DNA of 42,527 nucleotides from Clostridia bacterium. GTDB taxonomy: Bacteria > Bacillota > Clostridia > Oscillospirales > CAG-272. Location: the NCBI GenBank assembly GCA_017531925.1, contig JAFXKD010000039.1, positions 1 to 42,527 of the forward strand. The letters run 5' to 3'. The translations under genes and the position numbers were made by a program. Below are positions 7,437-15,826 of the stretch, piece after piece. Numbering within the stretch: the stretch's first letter is position 1; each line of letters starts with the position of its first letter. The notes under the pieces were generated by a model. That model searched no databases and was not told where the DNA came from. It worked only from the letters and a program-made list of their open reading frames with translations.

Positions 7437-8078
7437 ATGAAAAGAATTTTGGCAATTGTTTTGTTGTTTAATCTCCTTTTAACTCTGTTAGGGTGCGAAA
7501 TGTCCATCGATCCCAACGAAGGGATAATTGAGGGCGGTTTAATCAGAGGAAACTGCGTCACAGAAATATCTGATGCGGAATTTGAGCTGCGAATGTCTTT
7601 TGTAGCGGAAGCTGAGAAGTGGCTGGGCGCAAACTCATTAGATGGAAGTCATAAACCGATTCTCACAATTTACAATAATCATACCCCCTTGGCGCAAGGA
7701 TACATGGTTAAGGAAACGGATAAGTGGTGTGCAACATTTGTTTCCGCCATCGCAATATCTATGGATTTAACTGACATCATTCCTACTGAGTGTGGATGTC
7801 AAAGGCAGATTGGATTGTTTGATGATCTCGGATGTTGGGAAGAGCGTGACGATTATATGCCGTTGCCCGGTGATATAATTTTCTACTGTACAGGCAACAA
7901 GTTATTTGGTGACTGTATCGGTTGGTCCGACCATGTTGGAATCGTTGTTGGCACACGCTTTGGTTGGATTCAAGTTATTGAAGGCAATGTAAATGACACG
8001 GTAACTTATCGATACATAATGGTTAATGATCTTTCTATTCGTGGTTTTGGCATTCCGAATTTTTCATCTAAAGTCTAA
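7437..8078 (+). CDS. CHAP/NlpC-P60-like lipoprotein (putative wall amidase)
   Basis: A 213-residue predicted lipoprotein: a KR N-terminus, a hydrophobic stretch and the lipobox LTLLGC. The body has the layout of a CHAP/NlpC-P60 cysteine peptidase or amidase: KWCATFVSAIAI with the candidate nucleophile Cys, then PGDIIFY, then SDHVGIVVG with the candidate His, then a VIEGN polar residue. Such domains usually cut peptidoglycan stem peptides or cross-bridges, so a wall-remodelling role outside the membrane is likely but not shown. I chose the ATG at 7437, after gggaaagg, over an upstream start lacking a ribosome site. Base use is more AT-rich than in ahcY and cca on either side, so it may be a recent arrival. 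Confidence 0.75.
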   Translation: MKRILAIVLLFNLLLTLLGCEMSIDPNEGIIEGGLIRGNCVTEISDAEFELRMSFVAEAEKWLGANSLDGSHKPILTIYNNHTPLAQGYMVKETDKWCATFVSAIAISMDLTDIIPTECGCQRQIGLFDDLGCWEERDDYMPLPGDIIFYCTGNKLFGDCIGWSDHVGIVVGTRFGWIQVIEGNVNDTVTYRYIMVNDLSIRGFGIPNFSSKV

Positions 8079-8115
8079 TATTCACTAATAAATACAAAAA
8101 AGATTGGAGCGTACT

Positions 8116-9312
8116 ATGAAATTGCCCGATTACGTTCAAAATTGCATAGAATTGCTTGAAAAGTCGGGCTTTTCGGCTTACGCGGTGGGCGGAGCGGTAC
8201 GCGACAGTCTTATCGGTGTTTGCCCGAACGACTGGGACGTGACGACGAGCGCGACTCCGGGCGAGATCTTGTCCGTTTTTGCGGACTATCGCACCGTTCC
8301 CACGGGCATAAAGCACGGCACGGTAACGGTTTTGTTTGAGAGCGGCGGCGCGCTTGTGCCGATCGAGGTGACGACCTTCCGCGTGGACGGGGATTATCTT
8401 GACAGCCGCCATCCTGCGAGTGTTTCGTTCTCGCGTAACGTTCGCGACGATCTTTCGCGCCGTGATTTCACCGTGAACGCGATGGCTTACAGCGAGCGCG
8501 AGGGGCTGATCGATGCTTTTGGCGGCGAGGCTGATTTGAAGCGCGGAATTATCCGCACGGTAGGGGATGCGGAGCAGAGATTTTCCGAGGATGCGCTCAG
8601 AATTTTGCGAGCCTTTCGGTTTGCGGCTCAGCTCGGCTTTGAAATTGAGGAAAAAACGCTCATTGGCGCGAAAAATACCGCGCATTTGCTTAAAAACATC
8701 GCGCGCGAGAGGATCAGCGCGGAGCTTAAGCGGCTTCTTGCATCGCGCGGGGTGGTCTATGCGCTTGAAAAAATGGTGGAATGCGGCGTGTGGGGGGCGA
8801 TCTTCGATGCTCCCGAGCCACAGGGCGAGCTGATAAAGTCACTCGCGCGGCTTTCGGACGGCAGCTTTGAGCTGAGAATGGCGGTGATCTTGAATGAGAT
8901 CGGCGCAGAGCAGGGAATTTTGGAATCCCTGCGGCTCTCGAACGGCGAAAAGAGGCTGGTCACAAGGCTTTGTGATGTCCGTGATTTTGAGATTTGCGGG
9001 AATATTGGCAGATCGGCGCGGCATTTTCTGCAGCTTTACGGCAACATTTTGCCGCGTGCTTTAGAAGCTTTGCGTTTTTATAGGGGAAACGCGGACTCTC
9101 TTTTGGCGGCGGTGCTTGAGGAGAGCAAAAAAAAGCTGCCGCTAACGGTCTCGGAGCTTGCACTCAAGGGAGGGGACATTTTACCTCTTGCGGGCGGCGA
9201 CCACAGACGCGTGGGGGAGATCTTAAAGCTTCTTTTGGAGCGCGTGATCGACGATCCTTCGCTGAATGAGAAAGAAAAATTGATTGAAATAGCAAAAAAG
9301 AGCCTCGAATGA
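8116..9312 (+). CDS. cca: CCA tRNA nucleotidyltransferase
   Basis: A class II nucleotidyltransferase of 398 residues that builds or repairs the 3' CCA end of tRNAs without a template. The head domain shows GGAVRD, the metal-binding DWD (39-41, within NDWDVTTSA), the RRDFTVNAMAY segment and the RILRAFRFAAQLGF segment of the neck. The C-terminal body is helical and less conserved. The ATG at 8116 follows GGAG at 8106-8109; a TTG at 8104 lies too close to that site. From sequence alone a poly(A) polymerase of the same superfamily cannot be strictly excluded, but most Bacillota have a single such gene acting as the CCA enzyme. Confidence 0.93.
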   Translation: MKLPDYVQNCIELLEKSGFSAYAVGGAVRDSLIGVCPNDWDVTTSATPGEILSVFADYRTVPTGIKHGTVTVLFESGGALVPIEVTTFRVDGDYLDSRHPASVSFSRNVRDDLSRRDFTVNAMAYSEREGLIDAFGGEADLKRGIIRTVGDAEQRFSEDALRILRAFRFAAQLGFEIEEKTLIGAKNTAHLLKNIARERISAELKRLLASRGVVYALEKMVECGVWGAIFDAPEPQGELIKSLARLSDGSFELRMAVILNEIGAEQGILESLRLSNGEKRLVTRLCDVRDFEICGNIGRSARHFLQLYGNILPRALEALRFYRGNADSLLAAVLEESKKKLPLTVSELALKGGDILPLAGGDHRRVGEILKLLLERVIDDPSLNEKEKLIEIAKKSLE

Positions 9313-9324
9313 GGCTCTATTTTG
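9299..9324 (+). terminator. Terminator overlapping the cca stop codon
   Basis: AGAGCCTC (9299-9306), loop gaat and GAGGCTCT (9311-9318), followed by a T-rich tail. The stem starts inside the last codons, and the stop codon spans the loop and the start of the 3' arm. Confidence 0.85.
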
Positions 9325-9986
9325 TTGGGCGCGCGTGGTTGCGGGGGGGTGCGCTTAAACTCGTAGGGGGGCACTCCGTGCACCCGCATTCGTGAGAAAA
9401 GTTACTTTTGTTTTAAAACTCTCCCACCACCACTTCGTGGTCCCCCTCCCTCGACAGAGGGAGGCGTGGGTTGTGCCGTTGCCCTTAGCGTAGGGCGGTG
9501 GCTTGCTTCCGACGGTCTGCGGTGAGTATAAACCTCGGCTCCGCGCCGAATGCTTGCATTCGCGGAACCCGCGCGTCATCCTCGAGGGAGCATCTTTTCA
9601 CGCTTGCGTTAAAAGGGGCGACCGAAGGATCTTGCGCGGCGTACAAACTCGTAGGGGCGCACTGTGTGCGTCCGTATCCGTGGGGAAAGTAACTTTTGCT
9701 TTAGAAAAGGGGAACTCCCTCCGGCTCGCAGGCTCGCCACCTCCCTGTCGAAGGGAGGCTCAATTTAGTTCGTCCTTGCGGGTAAGAGCGTAGCCGTGGG
9801 GTTTGCACTTTGCATTTTGCATTTAGCGGGTGCCCCGCGCGCGAATATTTGTCGCGTTGCGCCCGACACCAAGGGTGTCATTCTCGAGCGCAAGCGAAGA
9901 ATCTTGGGCGCGACTCCCCTGTGGATGAGGCTGGTTAGCGCGCATCCGTCAATTTTGCGCTTTGCAGTCTGCTTTTTATATTAATA
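9325..9986. repeat. Intergenic repeat mosaic
   Basis: No gene supported. It contains the hairpin family again: GGGGCGCAC-tgt-GTGCGTCC (about 9655-9673) and the variant GGGCAC-tcc-GTGCACCC near 9366-9382. It also has a purine-rich block (ccctcc/ggaggg palindromes, 9440-9475 and 9715-9760). The stretch 9519-9690 is a close relative of 11331-11500, sharing the modules cctcggctccgcgccgaatg, cgtcatcctcgagggagca and gaaggatcttgcgcggcg, with different insertions. The short reading frames here are products of the repeats. Confidence 0.75.
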
Positions 9987-10013
9987 GTTCACACTTTAGA
10001 TAAATGTGTGAAC
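9987..10013. promoter_or_regulatory. 27-bp palindrome GTTCACAC-N11-GTGTGAAC
   Basis: Perfect 8-bp arms (9987-9994 and 10006-10013), about 70 bp upstream of the promoter of the pilin-like gene. A short run of five T follows after cgc, so it may be a weak terminator; it could also be an operator. Another 27-bp palindrome with GTTCA/TGAAC ends lies at 19377-19403. Confidence 0.45.
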
Positions 10014-10082
10014 CGCTTTTTGTGTAGTTTTAACGAATTTTCCAAAAACGACTTTTTTTGCGCGTTTTAGTCCCGACAAATG

Positions 10083-10111
10083 TTGACAATATATTTATTA
10101 TTTGCTAAAAT
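10083..10111 (+). promoter_or_regulatory. Promoter of the pilin-like gene
   Basis: TTGACA (10083-10088), a 17-bp spacer and TAAAAT (10106-10111), about 70 bp upstream of the ATG at 10185. Confidence 0.85.
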
Positions 10112-10184
10112 GAGTATTGATAGGACATACATTTATCTATTGTATGAACCTACGTGAAATTTTTTGTTTTAAGGAGAACGCATC

Positions 10185-11051
10185 ATGAGAAACACCAAAA
10201 AGGGCTTTACCCTCGTTGAATTGCTCGTTGTTATAGCAATTCTCGCAGTCCTCGCAACCGTATCCGTTGTTGGATACACATCCTTTATTAACCGTGCAAA
10301 TGAAAGCACAGCTCAGCAGGAACTCGTTCAGCTTCGCGATTATGCAATTGCTGTTGATATGACTTCCGGCGTAGGCGATTTGAATGGCGTTGTTGACGCT
10401 GATGAAGCTGCTGTAGCTATTAGTGAAACAGGCGTTGGAGAAAAGGCAGTTGTTGGTAACGACGGAACTGTAGTTAAGTACACTGTAAACGGCGCATCTG
10501 CATATTGGACACTTGCTAATGGCAAGGTTGAAACAGCTTCTGAATATACTGGCACATTTACCGCTGATGAAACAACACCCGATGAAGGTGGCGAAGAAGG
10601 TGGCGAAACTGGTGGCGATGATAATACAGGTGATGACGCACAGACTACTCCTACAACAGTAACTGTTACTATTGCAGGTCATGCTGATAGTGAAGGTTGG
10701 GAAAATAGTGTTCAATATACATCTCTTGTTATGGATAGCAATATAACAGTTACTGTTTCTGGTGGAGCCAATACAGGTAAGTATTATACCTCTGGTACAA
10801 ACTGGAGACTTTACTCTTCAGAAAACGCTACAATGACTGTTACAGCATCAGAAGGAAAGACTATAAAAACTGTAAAAGTAACATATACTGTTAATAGCGA
10901 GGGTGTATTGCAATACAACACTACAACTATTGAATCCGATAATGTAGTAACGGTAGATGCAAATTCTATTACATTTAATGTAGTTGATATTGGATCGAAC
11001 GAAACAAAGGGTCAAGCAAGAGTTACAGCTATCGAGGTTACTTATCAGTAA
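10185..11051 (+). CDS. Type IV pilin/pseudopilin-like protein with C-terminal beta domain
   Basis: A 288-residue protein with a textbook class III leader: MRNTKKG then FTLVELLVVIAIL. Prepilin peptidase would cut after Gly7 and methylate Phe8, and Glu12 is the conserved Glu5 of mature pilins. The hydrophobic helix runs to about residue 34. An alpha/linker part follows to about 120, then a Gly/Glu/Asp-rich linker (about 127-150). The C-terminal 140 residues look like a beta sandwich with segments such as GKYYTSGTNWRLYSS, ATMTVTASEGKTIKTVKVTY and a final VTAIEVTYQ, a pattern I associate with secreted-protein adhesion modules. It has its own promoter and terminator and no pilus assembly genes nearby, so the machinery must be encoded elsewhere. 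Confidence 0.85.
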   Translation: MRNTKKGFTLVELLVVIAILAVLATVSVVGYTSFINRANESTAQQELVQLRDYAIAVDMTSGVGDLNGVVDADEAAVAISETGVGEKAVVGNDGTVVKYTVNGASAYWTLANGKVETASEYTGTFTADETTPDEGGEEGGETGGDDNTGDDAQTTPTTVTVTIAGHADSEGWENSVQYTSLVMDSNITVTVSGGANTGKYYTSGTNWRLYSSENATMTVTASEGKTIKTVKVTYTVNSEGVLQYNTTTIESDNVVTVDANSITFNVVDIGSNETKGQARVTAIEVTYQ

Positions 11052-11070
11052 TTTGATTTAAATTAAATAA

Positions 11071-11100
11071 TACAGCCCACCCTCGTGGTGGGCTTTTCTT
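11071..11100 (+). terminator. Terminator of the pilin-like gene
   Basis: GCCCACC (11075-11081), loop ctcgt, GGTGGGC (11087-11093), then TTTTCTT. Confidence 0.9.
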
Positions 11101-11772
11101 ATTTTCTTGTAAGGGGGAGAAAATGCAAAATGCGGGGGCGGGATTTCGCGCAGAGGGAGGCGAGGGTTGTGCCGTTGCCCTCAACGTAGGGCGCCTGTCT
11201 TGCTCCCGCCGGTTTGCGGGAAAAGTAAGTTTTATTTTGGAAGGGAAACTCCCTCACCGCCTACGGCGGAGCTCCCTCGCGGAAGGAGCCTTTTGTAAGG
11301 CAACCATTTTCGCATAGCCGCGGGGTTTGCGGTGGGCGAAAACCTCGGCTCCGCGCCGAATGCTTGCATTCGTGGAAACCGCGCTGAATGCTTGCATTCT
11401 TGGAATCCGTGCGTCATCCTCGAGGGAGCAACGCGACCGAAGGATCTTGCGCGGCGTACAAACTCGTAGGGGCGCACTGTGTGCGTCCGTATCCGTGGGG
11501 TTTGTATTTTCATTTTGCATTTTGCGGGTGCACGGAGTTCGCCCCTATGGGTTTGATGAGAAAGCCGATCGTAAGTGCTGGCGGCGTTCTCCTCATCCAC
11601 CGCGAGCGGTCCCCCTTCCCCGCTGGGGAAGGCTTGGGTTGTGCCCCTACACAAGTTAGTGCGTAGCCGTGGGGTTTGCATTTTGCATTTTGCATTTTGT
11701 AATCCGCATTTATTATTTGATTTTACAAAAAATTAACAATAATAATTTTTTTAAATTTTTTCAAAAAACCTC
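11101..11772. repeat. Intergenic repeat mosaic
   Basis: No gene supported. 11331-11500 repeats 9519-9690 with small insertions; the module tgaatgcttgcattc is itself duplicated near 11360 and 11390. The hairpin GGGGCGCAC-tgt-GTGCGTCC recurs near 11470-11488, and the gtgcacggagt arm near 11530. The last about 70 bases are AT-rich and lead into the T-box promoter. Confidence 0.75.
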
Positions 11773-11801
11773 TTGACAACCCAAAAAAATGGTGCTATAA
11801 T
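11773..11801 (+). promoter_or_regulatory. Promoter of the T-box controlled ABC importer operon
   Basis: Consensus TTGACA (11773-11778), a 17-bp spacer and TATAAT (11796-11801). Transcription would begin near 11808. Confidence 0.92.
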
Positions 11802-11807
11802 ACACTC

Positions 11808-12090
11808 AAATAAAAAAGACGTTTGAGCAAAAAGAGCACAGGAGGAAGTACCTTCAGAGAGTCGGCGGTTGGTGTGAGTCGGCGGTGAGTAGCCCTGTTG
11901 CGTACCTTTTGCAAGTTGTGTGTTGAACGCGGGAGACCTCTCGTAAGTAGGCGCAACGGCTGTCCCCGTTACAGGACGTAGGCTTTGATAGAAGCCGGTA
12001 AGGACTAAATCGCGAGGTTTAGTTGAAGCAGAGTGGTAACACGGTCTTTTCGTCCCTGCATCCTTTATAGGATGGGGGATTTTTTAGTTA
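11808..12090 (+). promoter_or_regulatory. T-box riboswitch leader
   Basis: A T-box leader of about 280 bases. Visible parts are the Stem I distal signature AGAGAG near 11856 followed by ggttggtgtgag; a hairpin ggcttt/aagcc; Stem III GGACTAAAT/GGTTTAGTT; the T-box AGAGTGGTAACACGG (about 12030-12044); and a terminator TCCC-tg-CATCC/GGATG-g-GGGA with TTTTTT (12053-12085). An uncharged tRNA whose acceptor end pairs with TGGT (12034-12037) would stabilise the antiterminator and switch on the downstream importer. I could not place the specifier codon with confidence. TGGT pairs best with a tRNA whose discriminator base is A. Confidence 0.93.
12053..12085 (+). terminator. T-box regulated terminator
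   Basis: The stem CATCC/GGATG, extended by TCCC/GGGA across a small bulge, ends in TTTTTT. Its 5' arm overlaps the sequence that would pair in the antiterminator, as is usual in T-box leaders. Confidence 0.85.
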
Positions 12091-12147
12091 CCGTTCAAAA
12101 AATATTTTTTTGAATTGCCGATAATTTCGGCGGGAAAGGAACACACT

Positions 12148-13116
12148 ATGAAAAAATTAGTAGCAATCACACTCACACTCGTACTTTTACTTACATCCTG
12201 CTTTATTCTGACAGGCTGTCCCGATAACAATGACGGAAAATTCACCGTCGGCGTTTGTCAGCTCGTTCAGCACGCGGCTCTCGACCAGGCAACGCAGGGC
12301 TTCGTTGATGCTCTCAAGGCTGAGCTTGGCGAGGAGAACGTTGAGATAGAAATAAAATACGCGTCCGGCGACACCAACGTTTGCAATACGATCATTACCG
12401 ATTACGTTTCTAAAAAGGTCGATCTCATTATGGCTAACGCAACTCCCGCGCTTCAGTCCGCGGCAAGTGCGACGCTTGATATCCCGATCCTTGGTACGTC
12501 CGTTACAGAATACGGCGTTGCTCTCGGAATCGACAATTTCAGCGGCGTAGTTGGCGGAAACATCTCCGGCACGAGCGACCTTGCTCCCCTCGATCAGCAG
12601 GCTCAGATGATCCTTGATTTTCTCCCCGACGTTGAAAAGGTAGGCATCGTTTTCTGCTCTGCAGAGGCAAATTCCCGTTACCAGGTTGACGAAATGACAA
12701 AGCATCTTAATGCTTTGGGCGTTGAGGTAAGAGAGTTCTCCTTCTCCGACTCCAACGATATCTCCGCATCCGTCGAAGCCGCTTGCGCTTGGAGTGATGC
12801 GCTCTACATTCCCACTGACAACAAGGCTGCTGATAATACCGAGCTTATAGGTAATATCGTTAAGGAACACAGAATTCCTGCGTTCACAGGTGAAGAAAAT
12901 ACCGCAAAGGGCTGTGGCGTTGCATCTCTTACAATCAGCTACTACGATCTCGGCGTTCAGACCGGTCAGATGGCTGCTAAGATCCTCAAGGGTGAGGCTG
13001 ATATCTCCACTATGAAGATCGAATACGCTCCCGCTACAAAGAAATTCAATCCCGAAATGTGCGAATTTTTGGGACTTACAGCTCCCGAGGGCTACGTAGC
13101 TATGGATATTGAATAA
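12148..13116 (+). CDS. ABC transporter substrate-binding lipoprotein (TrpX-like)
   Basis: A 322-residue lipoprotein (lipobox ILTGC, Cys24) of the ABC_sub_bind family (PF04392), a two-lobed periplasmic-binding fold. GVCQLVQHAALDQATQGF near the N-terminus and GGNISGTSDL, ADNTELIGNIV and YYDLGVQTGQMAAKIL further on are typical. It would catch the substrate outside the membrane and deliver it to the permease encoded 33 bp downstream. The relatives named TrpX are linked to T-box control and tryptophan uptake in Firmicutes, hence the label; the T-box here does not clearly confirm tryptophan. The ATG at 12148 follows gggaaagga. Confidence 0.88.
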   Translation: MKKLVAITLTLVLLLTSCFILTGCPDNNDGKFTVGVCQLVQHAALDQATQGFVDALKAELGEENVEIEIKYASGDTNVCNTIITDYVSKKVDLIMANATPALQSAASATLDIPILGTSVTEYGVALGIDNFSGVVGGNISGTSDLAPLDQQAQMILDFLPDVEKVGIVFCSAEANSRYQVDEMTKHLNALGVEVREFSFSDSNDISASVEAACAWSDALYIPTDNKAADNTELIGNIVKEHRIPAFTGEENTAKGCGVASLTISYYDLGVQTGQMAAKILKGEADISTMKIEYAPATKKFNPEMCEFLGLTAPEGYVAMDIE

Positions 13117-13149
13117 TACCGATCAATCTAACTAAAAAAGGAATTTATT

Positions 13150-14061
13150 ATGGAACACTTATTTGGCGCTCTTCCGGGTGCCGTCTCCCTTGGACTTATC
13201 TGGGGAATAATGGCTATCGGCGTGTACATCACGTTCAAAATACTTGCAATATCCGACCTTACGGTTGACGGCTCCATCTGTACGGGCGCGGCAGTATGCA
13301 CTATGCTTATGACCGCGGGCGTTGACCCTTGGGTGTCTATGCTTTGCGCGACCCTTGCGGGCGGTCTTTGCGGTCTCGTTACGGGACTTTTACACACGGT
13401 TTTGGATATCCCCGCCATCCTTGCGGGAATTTTGACTCAGCTCGCGCTCTGGAGCATCAACCTCAAAATAATGGGGCAGGCGAACAGACCGCTCTCGGCG
13501 AGAAATTTCCCCGTTATCATTACGCAGATGAAGACCGAGGAGGCGATATTTACCCTCGTTCTTATCGCGGGCGCAATAATAGGATTGCTTTATTGGTTCT
13601 TTGGCACGGAGCTTGGATGCTCCATCCGTGCGACCGGCTGCAACATCAATATGAGCCGCGCGCAGGGAATAAATACCGAGCTTAACAAGGTCTTGGGACT
13701 TATGATATCAAACGGCTTGGTGGCTCTCTCCGGTGCGCTTCTTGCTCAGTATCAGGGCTTTGCGGACGTGAATATGGGCAGAGGCGCGATCGTTATCGGA
13801 CTTGCGGCGATAGTTATCGGTGAGACGGCATTCGCAAAAATCGCCCGCAATTTCGCGGTGCGCCTTTGCGGTGTGCTTCTCGGCGGCGTGATCTACTACG
13901 TTGTATATCAGGTCATCGTATTCCTCGGAATCGATACCGACCTTCTGAAGATGCTTTCCGCCGTTGTGGTAGCTATCTTCCTCGGTGTTCCGAATCTCAA
14001 GAAAAAATATTTTTCCAAGGTAAGCAAAAAACGCGCGAAGGAGGCAGGGGAAAATGCTTGA
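13150..14061 (+). CDS. ABC transporter permease (TrpY-like, BPD_transp_2 family)
   Basis: A 303-residue multi-span membrane protein, about eight hydrophobic segments, of the branched-chain amino acid/ribose permease superfamily (PF02653). SLGLIWGIMAIGVYITFKIL opens the first membrane segment, and SNGLVALSGALLAQYQGFADVNMGRGAIVIGLAAIVIG is the conserved cytoplasmic coupling region that docks on the ATPase. It is the middle gene of the T-box operon, and its end overlaps the ATPase gene by 8 bp. The single permease gene implies a homodimer. Confidence 0.9.
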   Translation: MEHLFGALPGAVSLGLIWGIMAIGVYITFKILAISDLTVDGSICTGAAVCTMLMTAGVDPWVSMLCATLAGGLCGLVTGLLHTVLDIPAILAGILTQLALWSINLKIMGQANRPLSARNFPVIITQMKTEEAIFTLVLIAGAIIGLLYWFFGTELGCSIRATGCNINMSRAQGINTELNKVLGLMISNGLVALSGALLAQYQGFADVNMGRGAIVIGLAAIVIGETAFAKIARNFAVRLCGVLLGGVIYYVVYQVIVFLGIDTDLLKMLSAVVVAIFLGVPNLKKKYFSKVSKKRAKEAGENA

Positions 14062-14848
14062 AATTAAGAATATTTCCAAAACCTTCAACGCGGGTACGAT
14101 AAATGAAAAAAGAGCGTTAAAGAACGTCTCTCTTACACTTAATGACGGCGATTTTGTCACCGTTATCGGCGGAAACGGTGCAGGTAAATCCACGCTTCTT
14201 AACGCGATCTGCGGCACGTGGCGAGTTGACGAGGGTGAGATAATCATCGACGGCAAGGACGTTACTCTGACGGCGGAGCATAAGCGCGCGAAGTATCTCG
14301 GCAGAGTTTTCCAGGACCCTATGATGGGAACTGCCGCAGATATGGAGATCCAGGAGAATCTCGCACTTGCGAAGCGACGCGGAAAAAAGCGCGGGCTCGG
14401 CTGGGGCATCTCCAAAAACGAGAGGGAAGAGTACCGCGAGCTGCTTGCAACTCTCGGACTCGGACTTGAGGACAGAATGACGAGCAAGGTGGGACTTCTC
14501 TCGGGCGGTCAGCGACAGGCAGTTACACTTCTTATGGCTGCTATGGCGGAGCCAAAGCTTTTGCTTCTCGACGAGCATACCGCGGCACTTGACCCCAAGA
14601 CCGCCGAAAAGGTGCTTGAAATAACTGAGGAGATAGTTAATAAAAATCATCTTACCACTCTTATGATCACTCATAATATGCGCGACGCGATAAAGCACGG
14701 AAACCGCCTTATTATGATGCACGAGGGAAGGGTGATCGTTGACGTTTGCGGTGAGGAGAAGAAAAACCTCACGGTTGAGGATCTCCTTGAAATGTTCAAC
14801 AGAGCGAGCGGCAAGGAATTCGCCTCCGACCGCGCGATGCTTTCCTAA
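14054..14848 (+). CDS. ABC transporter ATP-binding protein (TrpZ-like)
   Basis: A 264-residue ATPase that powers the importer. Walker A is GGNGAGKST (about 36-44), the Q-loop is RVFQDP, the signature is LSGGQRQAV, Walker B with the catalytic Glu is LLLLDEH, and the switch His lies in MITHNM. The 8-bp overlap with the permease gene suggests translational coupling. The gene is followed by a strong terminator, so the operon has three genes. Confidence 0.95.
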   Translation: MLEIKNISKTFNAGTINEKRALKNVSLTLNDGDFVTVIGGNGAGKSTLLNAICGTWRVDEGEIIIDGKDVTLTAEHKRAKYLGRVFQDPMMGTAADMEIQENLALAKRRGKKRGLGWGISKNEREEYRELLATLGLGLEDRMTSKVGLLSGGQRQAVTLLMAAMAEPKLLLLDEHTAALDPKTAEKVLEITEEIVNKNHLTTLMITHNMRDAIKHGNRLIMMHEGRVIVDVCGEEKKNLTVEDLLEMFNRASGKEFASDRAMLS

Positions 14849-14874
14849 AGTAAAATCAAAACAGTATAAAAGTC

Positions 14875-14905
14875 AAGAGCCTCTCGTTCGAGAGGCTCTT
14901 TTTTG
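14875..14905 (+). terminator. Terminator of the ABC importer operon
   Basis: AAGAGCCTCTC-gttc-GAGAGGCTCTT (14875-14900) followed by TTTT. Confidence 0.95.
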
Positions 14906-14988
14906 ATTTAGAAAGAAAGCTTGGGTTTTGGGTGCCTATTGTGTTTTGAATACTCCCGCGAGATTGAAATATTTTTTGACAAAAAATA

Positions 14989-15017
14989 TTTACAAATGCG
15001 AAAAAAAGTGATAAAAT
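14989..15017 (+). promoter_or_regulatory. Promoter of the YwaF-like gene
   Basis: TTTACA (14989-14994), a 17-bp spacer and TAAAAT (15012-15017), 30 bp upstream of the ATG at 15047. Confidence 0.7.
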
Positions 15018-15046
15018 GTTTTCAAACCCAGTTGGGAGGTGCTTTT

Positions 15047-15826
15047 ATGTATTCACAATTACACGAATTATTCAAGGATCAAGTTGGCGGAACAGTTTTT
15101 ACCTGCTTCAGCATCTGGCATTTTCTTTATATGGCAGTTATCTTTGGCTCGGTTATTGCGACCATCTGCCTTTTGTGGAACAAAGGTGAAAAATCCAAAA
15201 AACGTGCGGTAGATATTGCCATTGGAATTGCATTTGGTCTGTATATGGCTGATTTCTTTCTTATGCCCTTCGCATATGGTGTAATTGATATTGATAAATT
15301 GCCTTTTCATGCGTGTACATCTATGTGCATAATGAATTTTTGGTGCAGACACAATAAATTTTTGGCAAGATTCAAAACTCAATTTGCGCTTATTGGACTT
15401 ATTTCAAATATAATTTACGTGATATATCCTGCCGGTGTTATGTGGTATGGGATTCACCCACTGTCGTACAGAGCGTGGCAGACCATTCTTTTCCACGGAG
15501 CTATGACGGCATATGGAATTTTTGTTCTTGCTTTTGGCGAAGTCAAGCTTGAATGGAAAAAGTCCTACAAGGAGCTTATTCTACTTTTGGTAATGGTGGT
15601 ATGGGCGCTTCTCGGAAGTTCCGCTTACAGTGGAGAGTGGCCTGATTATTACATATATTACAACTGGTTCTTCGTTAAAATGGATCCTTTTGGCATTCTG
15701 CCTGCAAACATTGCACCATATCTTGCCCCCATAATTACTGTTTCAACCGTCTTTTTGGCAAATATGTCGATATATGCAATTTATTTTGGAATTAAAAAAC
15801 TCAACAAAAAAACAAGTGAGCATTAA
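15047..15826 (+). CDS. YwaF/TIGR02206-type integral membrane protein
   Basis: A 259-residue membrane protein with about seven hydrophobic segments. The pattern WHFLYMAVIFG near the start, KLPFHACTSMCIMNFW with a membrane-embedded His and Cys, the later LFHG and the NWFFVKMDPFGILP segment match the conserved but uncharacterised YwaF/TMEM164-like family. The reaction is unknown in bacteria. The ATG at 15047 was chosen because GGGAGGTG lies 5 bases upstream; longer readings would start inside the promoter. The gene stands alone between terminators. Confidence 0.8.
   Translation: MYSQLHELFKDQVGGTVFTCFSIWHFLYMAVIFGSVIATICLLWNKGEKSKKRAVDIAIGIAFGLYMADFFLMPFAYGVIDIDKLPFHACTSMCIMNFWCRHNKFLARFKTQFALIGLISNIIYVIYPAGVMWYGIHPLSYRAWQTILFHGAMTAYGIFVLAFGEVKLEWKKSYKELILLLVMVVWALLGSSAYSGEWPDYYIYYNWFFVKMDPFGILPANIAPYLAPIITVSTVFLANMSIYAIYFGIKKLNKKTSEH

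Noticed and set aside
9987..10013. CRP-type operator
   Set aside because: It contains TCACA and TGTGA, but in the opposite order and spacing to TGTGA-N6-TCACA.
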